NCBI GenBank assembly: GCA_907163075.1
Contig: CAJQTY010000002.1
Coordinates: 62,001 to 126,000 of the forward strand
Direction: 5' to 3'
Source: an uncultured Rhodocyclaceae bacterium
GTDB taxonomy: Bacteria; Pseudomonadota; Gammaproteobacteria; Burkholderiales; Rhodocyclaceae
Length of the DNA: 64,000 nt
Part shown: positions 58,095 to 64,000 of the stretch, piece by piece
Position numbering within the stretch: position 1 is the first letter of the stretch
How the letters are laid out: the number at the start of each line of letters is the position of its first letter
Translations under genes and position numbers: made by a program
Notes under the pieces: generated by a model
The model's database searches: none
What the model was told of the DNA's origin: nothing
What the model saw: the letters and a program-made list of their open reading frames with translations, nothing else

Positions 58095-59314
58095 GGACAC
58101 GCTGAATTAATGGCCATTCGGACAGAATCAGCACTGACTTTGCGATTTGTCGGGAGGGCATCCCGAGCGTCCGACGTCGAAACTGTCGGGTTTTGCCTCC
58201 CGATCACGGTTTCCCCGGCTGTTTTTCCTTCTGTTGCCATCTCAGGACGCACCTTGGGCGTTGAGTTGAAGCAGTCGGCCCTTGGCAATCATCAGATTCG
58301 CCAAGCCAAACAAGGTCATCAGTTGCGCCGTGTTCTTGGCCAGCCCGCGATAACGGACTTTCTTCATGCCGAAGCGATTCTTGATGACGTGAAAGGGATG
58401 TTCGACCTTGGCTCGAATCCGGGCTTTGATCGTTTCCACTGGGTCGCGCAAGCGGTCAATTTCGCGACCCAGGTTCAGCGCCCGACGCTTGCCTGGCCGC
58501 ATGGCGATGTTCCAGTTTGCTTTCCCTTTGGCCTCCGGTCGTTTGGCCGCACCTTGGTAGCCAGCATCACCGAAGGCTTCCTCCTCGTCCCCATGCAGCA
58601 GTGCTTGCGCTTGCGTGACGTCATTGACGTTCGCCGCGGTACCGATCACGGTATGCACGAGCCCCGACTCGGCATCGACGCCGATGTGCGCCTTCATGCC
58701 GAAATGCCATTGGTTGCCTTTCTTGGTCTGATGCATCTCGGGATCCCGTTGCCCTTCGCGATTCTTGGTCGAAGATGGCGCGGCGATGATCGTGGCGTCG
58801 ACGATGGTGCCTTCGCGCAGCATCAAGCCTTTCTCGGCAAGGTGGGCTTTGATTGCCGTGAAGATGCGCTCGGTCAGTTTGTTTTCTTCCAGAAGATGCC
58901 GGAACTTGAGCAAGGTCGTTGCATCCGGTGCGGTTTCCCGGCCCAGGTCGATGCCGACAAAGTGGCGGATGGCGTGACTGTCGTACAGGGCGTCCTCGAT
59001 ACCTTCGTCGGACAATCCGAGCGTCTGCTGCACGATGTACATGCGCAGCAGACGCTCCAGTCCTATCGGCGGACGCCCGCGTCCTTGGCCCTTCGGATAA
59101 TACGGCGCCAGCGCACTCATCAAATCCGACCACGGCGTGATGGCTTCGAGTTCGCCAAGCAGCCGCTCGCGCTTGGTCACCTTGCGCTTGGCTGCGTACT
59201 CCAGGTCAGAAAAGCTCTTCTGCATCGGGGTCGTCCGTCTTGTCCTCATAAAACAAATTCTCGCATCGCATCGCGCGCTCAAGCCGTTACTTGCGGGAAT
59301 AAATCAGTGGGTCC
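58095..59314 (-). mobile_element. IS5-family insertion sequence with TTAG target duplication
   Basis: 1,220-bp element. The ends GGACACGCTGAATTAAT and the complement of GGACCCACTGATTTATT form imperfect inverted repeats. A 4-base duplication TTAG flanks it at 58091-58094 and 59315-59318, fitting the YTAR target of IS5. It interrupts a membrane-protein gene. Confidence 0.93.
58242..59225 (-). CDS. IS5-family transposase
   Basis: 327-residue single-frame transposase from MQKSFSDLEYA. LLGELEAITPWSDLMSALAPYYPKGQGRGRPPIGLERLLRMYIVQ is the N-terminal DUF772-like region, IVDATIIAAPSSTKN has the first Asp, FGDAGYQGAAKR the second, and the EHPFHVIKNRFGMKKVRYRGLAKN tail the Glu. Longer starts up to 59282 are possible but not usual for the family. 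It appears intact. Confidence 0.93.
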   Translation of the reverse strand: MQKSFSDLEYAAKRKVTKRERLLGELEAITPWSDLMSALAPYYPKGQGRGRPPIGLERLLRMYIVQQTLGLSDEGIEDALYDSHAIRHFVGIDLGRETAPDATTLLKFRHLLEENKLTERIFTAIKAHLAEKGLMLREGTIVDATIIAAPSSTKNREGQRDPEMHQTKKGNQWHFGMKAHIGVDAESGLVHTVIGTAANVNDVTQAQALLHGDEEEAFGDAGYQGAAKRPEAKGKANWNIAMRPGKRRALNLGREIDRLRDPVETIKARIRAKVEHPFHVIKNRFGMKKVRYRGLAKNTAQLMTLFGLANLMIAKGRLLQLNAQGAS

Positions 59315-59695
59315 TTAGTACTTTCACCCATCGGCAAGCAGGATACGAGCATGCGGCAAATCTATTGCGAGGGATCGTGCTCGGCTCTTCGTCTTTCACG
59401 AGCTTCTTTCTGGTCGTAGCGCTCGGTCTGCCGGTGTTTAATCCTGCCCTTGTCTACACCACCGCTACGGTTTCCAGTCTGCTCGTCAGCGCAATGCTCC
59501 ATCGCCGCAAGAAGAGTTGATGAGCAATCGACGGCACGCGGCACACAGGTGATTCCGCCGATCTAGCCCGCTTTTAACTCTTCAAACTGGCTCCATAACG
59601 GCGGTCAATAACAGTGTGGACAGAGCGCGCCGAAGCGACGCGCGATTATGGCTTTCCGGGGTGAGAGAGGGAGCTACAACCGCGGGGGACACCTT

Positions 59696-60805
59696 TTACA
59701 ATCCTGCCTTTGTCCCGTGCAGGATCGCCACCTGCCCCACGTCAGGCTGATCGAGAATGCATGCAGACCAATGACCCGGAGCGACCTGTCGGAACGTCGG
59801 TTGAGCGCGCTTGCATTCCGGCATTGCGTGTGGACAGCGCGGATGAAAATGACAGCCGCTCGGTGGATGCAATGGCGACGGGATCTCCCCCTGGATCGGC
59901 TGGTAGCTGCGTTTGCCGCCGGCGATTTTCGGCAACTCGGCAATCAAGGCTTTTGTATAGGGATGATGCGGGTGTTCGAAAATCTCATCGGTGTTCGCCG
60001 TTTCGACGATTCTCCCGAGATACATGATGAACACCCGGTCGCTGATGTGCCGGACGACGGCCAGATCATGGCTGATGAACAGATAGGTCAAGCCAAGGTC
60101 AGCGCGCAGCTGCATGAACAGGTTGATGATCTGGGCCTGGATCGACACGTCGAGCGCGGCCACCGCCTCGTCGCAGACAATGAATTCCGGCTGAACGGCC
60201 AGCGCTCTGGCGATGCCGATGCGGGCGCGCTGCCCGCCGGAGAACTGATGCGGATAGCGCTCGGCAAGACTGGGGTCGAGGCCAACTTTCTGCAATAGCT
60301 GCGCCAGCCAGGCGTCGCGCTCCTGTGGTTGGATCAGGCCGTGTGCCAGCGGCGCTTCGCTGATCGCCTTTCCGACCCGCATTCTCGGATTGAGGGAGGC
60401 GTACGGGTCCTGAAAGACCATCTGCATCTTGAGCTGGATCGCACGCCTTGCGGCGGCCGGCAAGTGGTCGATCGACGAAACAGCCTGACCGTTGGCCTCG
60501 TTTCCATGCCAGAAACGCTGCCCTTCGCTTGGCGGATACACGCCAAGCGCGAGTCGCCCCAGGGTGGATTTCCCGCATCCCGATTCGCCGACGAGACCGA
60601 CCACTTCGCCACGTCCGATGCTCAGAGAGACCTTATCGACGGCATGCACGGTCTCGGTCGAGATTTCAGCGCCGAGTTTGCGGGCGATTCGGGCAGGCAG
60701 ATCGAGAGTCCGGCTGAAGCGCTTGCCGATCTGCCTCAACTCCAGCAGAGGCGTTCCTGGCACCAAGGAGCGCGAGGCCAGCGATTCATTCTTCTCGGTT
60801 ATCAC
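59696..60805 (-). CDS. dppF: Dipeptide/oligopeptide ABC transporter ATP-binding protein DppF
   Basis: 369 residues. Walker A GLVGESGCGKSTLGRLALGVY, signature QFSGGQRARIGIARALAV, Walker B FIVCDEAVAALDVSIQAQ, then LTYLFISHDLAVVRHISDRVFIMYLG. The C-terminal oligopeptide-transport extension has CHFHPRCPHAMPECKRAQP with its conserved cysteines. Its start overlaps the dppD stop. The Ala in DEAVAALD replaces the usual DEPVSALD; the Glu remains. Confidence 0.92.
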   Translation of the reverse strand: MITEKNESLASRSLVPGTPLLELRQIGKRFSRTLDLPARIARKLGAEISTETVHAVDKVSLSIGRGEVVGLVGESGCGKSTLGRLALGVYPPSEGQRFWHGNEANGQAVSSIDHLPAAARRAIQLKMQMVFQDPYASLNPRMRVGKAISEAPLAHGLIQPQERDAWLAQLLQKVGLDPSLAERYPHQFSGGQRARIGIARALAVQPEFIVCDEAVAALDVSIQAQIINLFMQLRADLGLTYLFISHDLAVVRHISDRVFIMYLGRIVETANTDEIFEHPHHPYTKALIAELPKIAGGKRSYQPIQGEIPSPLHPPSGCHFHPRCPHAMPECKRAQPTFRQVAPGHWSACILDQPDVGQVAILHGTKAGL

Positions 60806-61803
60806 GGTGCGGCGCCATCCATCTGACTCTTGATCAGCCAGCAGCGAACGCTGTGTGGCGCGCCGGCATCATCCACCTCGACCACGGCGGGATTGACCGC
60901 GCACGCCGCGTGAACCTGCGGGCAGCGATCACTGAAGGCGCACCCCGCAGGCAGATTCACCAGCGACGGCGTGTTGCCGGGAATCAGGTGCAAGGGACGA
61001 CCGCGTTCATGCAAGGCCGGAATCGCTCCCAGCAGCCCCTGCGTGTAGGGATGCAAGGGGTGCTTCAGGGTCGATTCCACGGTGCCTGATTCGACGATCT
61101 TGCCGGCATACATAACGGCTACGCGGTCGGCGAGTCCGGCCACGACCGACAGATCGTGGGTGATCCAGATGAGGCTGGTCTGCCGCTCGCGGCAGAGGGT
61201 TTGCACCAAGGACAGAATCTGGCTCTGGATCGTCACGTCGAGCGCGGTCGTCGGCTCGTCGGCGATGATCAGGTCGGGCCGATTGAGCAGGGCGATGGCA
61301 ATCGCGACGCGCTGCCGCATGCCGCCGGAAAACTGGTGCGGATAGGACCGCAGCCGCTCGGCTGGCGACGCAATACCGACGTCGCCGAGCACCTCCAGCG
61401 CCCGGTCGTAAGCGGCGGCGCGGCTGATCTGCTGGTGCGCCTGCACGGTCTCGATCATCTGTGTATCAATCCTCAGCACGGGATTGAGGGTCATCATCGG
61501 GTCCTGAAAAATCATGGCAATCTGGTTGCCGCGCACTCGGCGCAGGTGCTCCGCCTCCATGCCCAGAAGATCCTGCCCCTTGAAAATGAGTTGCCCGCCG
61601 ACGATCCTGCCCGGTGCATCGACCAGTCCGAGAATGGAAAACCCGGTCATCGACTTGCCGCACCCCGACTCGCCCACCAGGCCGAGGATTTCGCCCGCCT
61701 GCAGGCTGAAGCTGACGTCGTCAACGGCCTTGGCGACGCCCTTGCTGGTGACGAAGTGTGTCTGCAGGTTTCTTACGTCAAGAATCGGTTGCTGCATGCT
61801 CAT
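60802..61803 (-). CDS. dppD: Dipeptide/oligopeptide ABC transporter ATP-binding protein DppD
   Basis: 333 residues. Walker A GLVGESGCGKSMTGFSILGLVD, signature QFSGGMRQRVAIAIALLNRPDLIIADEPTTALDVTIQ, H-loop WITHDLSVVAGLADRVAVMYAGKIVE, and the extension GCAFSDRCPQVHAACAVNP. The GKSMTGFSILGL motif is typical of DppD/OppD. It overlaps dppC and dppF by four bases each. Confidence 0.93.
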   Translation of the reverse strand: MSMQQPILDVRNLQTHFVTSKGVAKAVDDVSFSLQAGEILGLVGESGCGKSMTGFSILGLVDAPGRIVGGQLIFKGQDLLGMEAEHLRRVRGNQIAMIFQDPMMTLNPVLRIDTQMIETVQAHQQISRAAAYDRALEVLGDVGIASPAERLRSYPHQFSGGMRQRVAIAIALLNRPDLIIADEPTTALDVTIQSQILSLVQTLCRERQTSLIWITHDLSVVAGLADRVAVMYAGKIVESGTVESTLKHPLHPYTQGLLGAIPALHERGRPLHLIPGNTPSLVNLPAGCAFSDRCPQVHAACAVNPAVVEVDDAGAPHSVRCWLIKSQMDGAAP

Positions 61804-62693
61804 TGCTTCTGAAGACGGGGATTGAGAACGTCACGCAGGCGATCGGCGACCAGATTGATGGAGACGATGAGCAGGAGCAAGGCGATTCCCGGGAAGAAAC
61901 TGATCCAGTACATGCCGACGAGCAGGTACTGAAAGCCGTTGGCGATCAGCAGCCCCAGCGACGGCTCGGTAATCGGCAGGCCGATGCCAAGAAACGAAAG
62001 TGTCGCTTCGAGCGAGATTGCCGCAGCCACCTGCAAGGCGGCGACAACGATCAGTGGCGGCAGGCAGTTGGGCAGCAGATGCCGGAAGAGGATGCGCGGC
62101 GTGCTCAGACCAAGCAGGCGCGCGGCTTCGATGTATTCCTTGCGGCGCTCGACGAGTGCCGCGCTGCGCGTCGTGCGCGCATAGTAGGCCCACTGCACGG
62201 CAAACAGCGCCGTGACGATCTTGCCGACGCCCTGCCCCAGCACGGCAAGTAGAACAAGCGCAATCAGGATCGCGGGAAACGACAGCTGAATGTCGGCGAC
62301 GCGCATGATCAGCGTATCGAGCCGGCCGCCGAAATATCCGGCGAGCAGGCCGAGCGTCAGGCCGAAGGCCAGCGCCAGGAGTGTGCTGCTCACGCCCACG
62401 GTCAGGCTGATGCGCAGACCGTAGAGGATGGCGGAGAACATGTCGCGGCCCTGATCGTCGCTGCCTAGCCAGTACCGGTGCAGGCCGCGCGGTGCGCCCT
62501 CCTCGATGCCGATCGCGCTGGCCACGCTCCCCGGCGGCAAACGACCGTCCATGATGTTGAGTTGCGCCAGATCGTACGGATTCTGCGGCGAAATAAGCGG
62601 CGCGGCCAGCGCACAGAGAATCAGTAATAACAGGATGATCAACGCCAGGCGCTCGGTCCGGCTCGATGAAAAAGCGTCGAGTAGCTGTTTCAT
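61800..62693 (-). CDS. dppC: Peptide ABC transporter permease DppC
   Basis: 297 residues. The N-terminal OppC-type membrane segment (LALIILLLLILCALAAPLISPQNPYDL) is followed by LGSDDQGRDMFSAILYGLRISLTVGV, the DppC hallmark, and EYIEAARLLGLSTPRILFRHLLPNCLPPLIV, the EAA loop contacting the ATPases. GIGLPITEPSLGLLIANGFQYL and the C-terminal NLVADRLRDVLNPRLQ agree. It starts 4 bases after dppB. Confidence 0.93.
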   Translation of the reverse strand: MKQLLDAFSSSRTERLALIILLLLILCALAAPLISPQNPYDLAQLNIMDGRLPPGSVASAIGIEEGAPRGLHRYWLGSDDQGRDMFSAILYGLRISLTVGVSSTLLALAFGLTLGLLAGYFGGRLDTLIMRVADIQLSFPAILIALVLLAVLGQGVGKIVTALFAVQWAYYARTTRSAALVERRKEYIEAARLLGLSTPRILFRHLLPNCLPPLIVVAALQVAAAISLEATLSFLGIGLPITEPSLGLLIANGFQYLLVGMYWISFFPGIALLLLIVSINLVADRLRDVLNPRLQKQ

Positions 62694-62697
62694 ACGG

Positions 62698-63675
62698 TCA
62701 GCCGGCCTGGGCCTGCAAGCGAATCCGCGGATCGAGCAGCGAATACAGAATGTCGACCACGAGGTTGATCATCACGAACAGGCTAACCACGGTGAGCAGG
62801 TAAGCCACGACCACCGGGCGATCGAGCAGATTGATCGATTCGATCAGCAGCTTGCCCATTCCTGGCCAGGCGAAAACCGATTCGGTCACGACGGCAAAGG
62901 CAATCAGCGAGCCGAACTCCAGGCCGATCACCGTCACGATGGGAATCAGGATGTTCTTGAGGACATGGACGCCGACAATTCGCGCCGAACGCAGACCCTT
63001 GGCGCGCGCAAAGCGGACGTAGTCCTGCAACAGGGCTTCCTGGGTCCCGGCGCGCGTCAGGCGGATTACCAGCGAAATCTTGAACAGCGCGAGATTCAAG
63101 GCCGGCATCAGAATATGTTGAAGACCGTCCCAGGTCAGAAAGGACGCCGGGAAACCGAGTATCTCGGTACTTGCACCGCGCCCGTTCGACGGCAGCCAGC
63201 CCAGTTGCACCGAAAAGAGCATGATCAGCATCAGGCCAACCCAGAACGTCGGTAACGAGAAACCGAGAATCGACAGCCCCATGATCGCCCGCGCGCTCGG
63301 GCTGTCGGGCCGCAAGCCGGCCCACAGCCCGAGCGGGATGCCCAGCACGACGGCAATGAGCAAGGCCGCGACGGCCAGTTCCAGCGTCGCCGGCATCCGG
63401 TGAAGGATCAACTGCATGGCCGACGTGCCATGCACGAAGGAGGTACCGAAGTCACCGGCGAGCGCCTGGCGGAGGAAAATCAGGTATTGCATCCAGAGCG
63501 GCTTATCCAGGCCCAGCGCGGCCATCGTGCGTTCGATATCGGCCTGATCCGCTTCAGGATTGATCAGGAGCTCGACCGGATTTCCGATGGCATACACGCC
63601 GACGAAAACCAGCAGCGACATGACGAGCAGAACCACGCCGCTTTGCATCAGCCGGCGCAGCAGAAACACTAGCAT
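62698..63675 (-). CDS. dppB: Peptide ABC transporter permease DppB
   Basis: 325 residues. MLVFLLRRLMQSGVVLLVMSLLVFVGVYAIGNPVELL is the usual OppB-type first helix, LGLDKPLWMQYLIFLRQALAGDFGTSFVHG follows, and the EAA loop is DYVRFARAKGLRSARIVGVHVLKNILIPIVTV, with AFAVVTESVFAWPGMGKLLIESINLLDRPVV near the end. The start at 63675 overlaps the end of the yafJ-like gene. No periplasmic binding protein gene is in the window. Confidence 0.93.
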   Translation of the reverse strand: MLVFLLRRLMQSGVVLLVMSLLVFVGVYAIGNPVELLINPEADQADIERTMAALGLDKPLWMQYLIFLRQALAGDFGTSFVHGTSAMQLILHRMPATLELAVAALLIAVVLGIPLGLWAGLRPDSPSARAIMGLSILGFSLPTFWVGLMLIMLFSVQLGWLPSNGRGASTEILGFPASFLTWDGLQHILMPALNLALFKISLVIRLTRAGTQEALLQDYVRFARAKGLRSARIVGVHVLKNILIPIVTVIGLEFGSLIAFAVVTESVFAWPGMGKLLIESINLLDRPVVVAYLLTVVSLFVMINLVVDILYSLLDPRIRLQAQAG

Positions 63676-64000
63676 TCTTGCGCTTCGCTGTTTTCCGGGA
63701 CGGCTTCGGGAGAAGCAGCCGGGCGGTATTGCCGAACGATTTCGCCATTGACGAACATGATCAGCTCGCCGCTGCCGCACGGGTGCCACTCTTCGTCGGA
63801 CGTCAGTGGCAAGGTCGCGATGACGGTAATCAGGTCGTTCGGATGGTTGTGCTGGCTGAAGTCAATGCTTATTTCACAGTCGACCAGTTGCGCGGTCGAG
63901 AACGGGTATCCCCGCTGAACCCAGTGCAGATTGGTCGAGCAATGCGCGAACATGGCATCGCCATTGGAAAGCAGGAAATTGAAGGTGCCGTGCTGAGCGA
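63669..64000 (-). CDS. Class II glutamine amidotransferase, YafJ-like (partial, 5' end outside window)
   Basis: The frame is open to the window end. Visible sequence FNFLLSNGDAMFAHCSTNLHW, then FSTAQLVDCEISIDFSQHN, NDLITVIATLPLTSDEEWHP and GELIMFVNGEIV matches the C-terminal part of YafJ/Gn_AT_II glutamine amidotransferases. The N-terminal catalytic Cys2 lies outside. Its stop overlaps the dppB start region by seven bases, so the genes are probably co-transcribed. Confidence 0.85.
   Translation of the reverse strand, partial: AQHGTFNFLLSNGDAMFAHCSTNLHWVQRGYPFSTAQLVDCEISIDFSQHNHPNDLITVIATLPLTSDEEWHPCGSGELIMFVNGEIVRQYRPAASPEAVPENSEAQEC

Larger units (their letters stand above)
57538..59520 (+). 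pseudogene. Small multi-spanning membrane protein, interrupted by an IS5-family element
   Basis: Part 1 (57538-58094) encodes about 185 residues with six or so hydrophobic segments from a TTG start (LLFKLFTAPILIAALTWATR, GLLIGVPLLTGPISAIVAFEQG). Part 2 (59319-59520) encodes FTHRQAGYEHAANLLRGIV and two more segments ending HRRKKS. Removing 58095-59314 plus one TTAG joins them in frame as FVLIFSTFTHRQ, giving one protein of about 253 residues. The family is unrecognised; it resembles uncharacterised integral membrane proteins with conserved GVPLxxGP and FPVF motifs. Confidence 0.75.

Overview
The window looks like chromosomal DNA of a betaproteobacterium, most plausibly a Rhodocyclales-type organism (inference from gene content, high GC and protein style; no species is claimed). 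The first 38 kb is a compact, GC-rich backbone. From about 39.2 to 59.5 kb the DNA is accessory: more mixed in base composition, rich in insertion sequences and gene relics.

Layout. 1-6.8 kb: [NiFe]-hydrogenase large subunit (hoxH type, N-terminus damaged at the window edge), its endopeptidase, and the maturation genes hypA, hypB, a short hypF, hypC, hypD and hypE, all on + and mostly overlapping. 6.8-10.9 kb: a REP element, a Crp/Fnr-type regulator relic, two head-to-head IS3-family copies (left one truncated), and a REP-associated tyrosine transposase (RAYT) broken by an amber codon. 11.0 kb: tRNA-Asn. 11.3-22.6 kb: a sugar regulon with a PfkB kinase, an aldolase-like protein and xylose isomerase (one operon), a divergent AraC regulator, a polyphosphate-type glucokinase, the xylFGH ABC importer and a ROK (XylR-like) repressor with a matching operator. 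No xylulokinase is present. 22.7-25.6 kb: DUF3617 protein, thiM-thiE, yaeQ. 25.7-30.8 kb: tripartite MacAB/TolC-type exporter and a gamma-carbonic-anhydrase-like protein. 31.1-33.1 kb: peroxiredoxin and glutathione reductase. 33.3-38.1 kb: dctA with a sigma-54 promoter, then dctB-dctD. 38.3-39.1 kb: pxpA.

39.2-54 kb is an island bounded by two direct copies of a 1.3-1.4 kb block (3' end of dctD plus pxpA). Between the copies lie a tartrate module (CitMHS transporter, ttuD, LysR, ttuC) and a redox/hydrolase module: an esterase, two aldo/keto reductases, a LysR regulator, a cupin, a carboxymuconolactone-decarboxylase-like protein and a dienelactone-hydrolase-like protein. Most products of the second module carry export signals, and an IS630 element splits it. 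55.3-59.5 kb is a graveyard: fused tyrosine-recombinase relics, a lactonase fragment, an IS427-type element, and a membrane-protein gene cut by an IS5 element with a clear TTAG target duplication. 59.7-64 kb returns to backbone with dppBCDF and the 3' part of a yafJ-type gene.

The catabolic parts fit together as importer, regulator and enzymes: pentose/glucose through XylFGH, XylA and kinases; C4-dicarboxylates through DctABD; tartrate through CitMHS, TtuC and TtuD; peptides through Dpp. The most testable new ideas are an isomerase-kinase-aldolase sugar route lacking XylB, the duplication-bounded island with a residual 60-residue mini-DctD, and the exported redox cassette.
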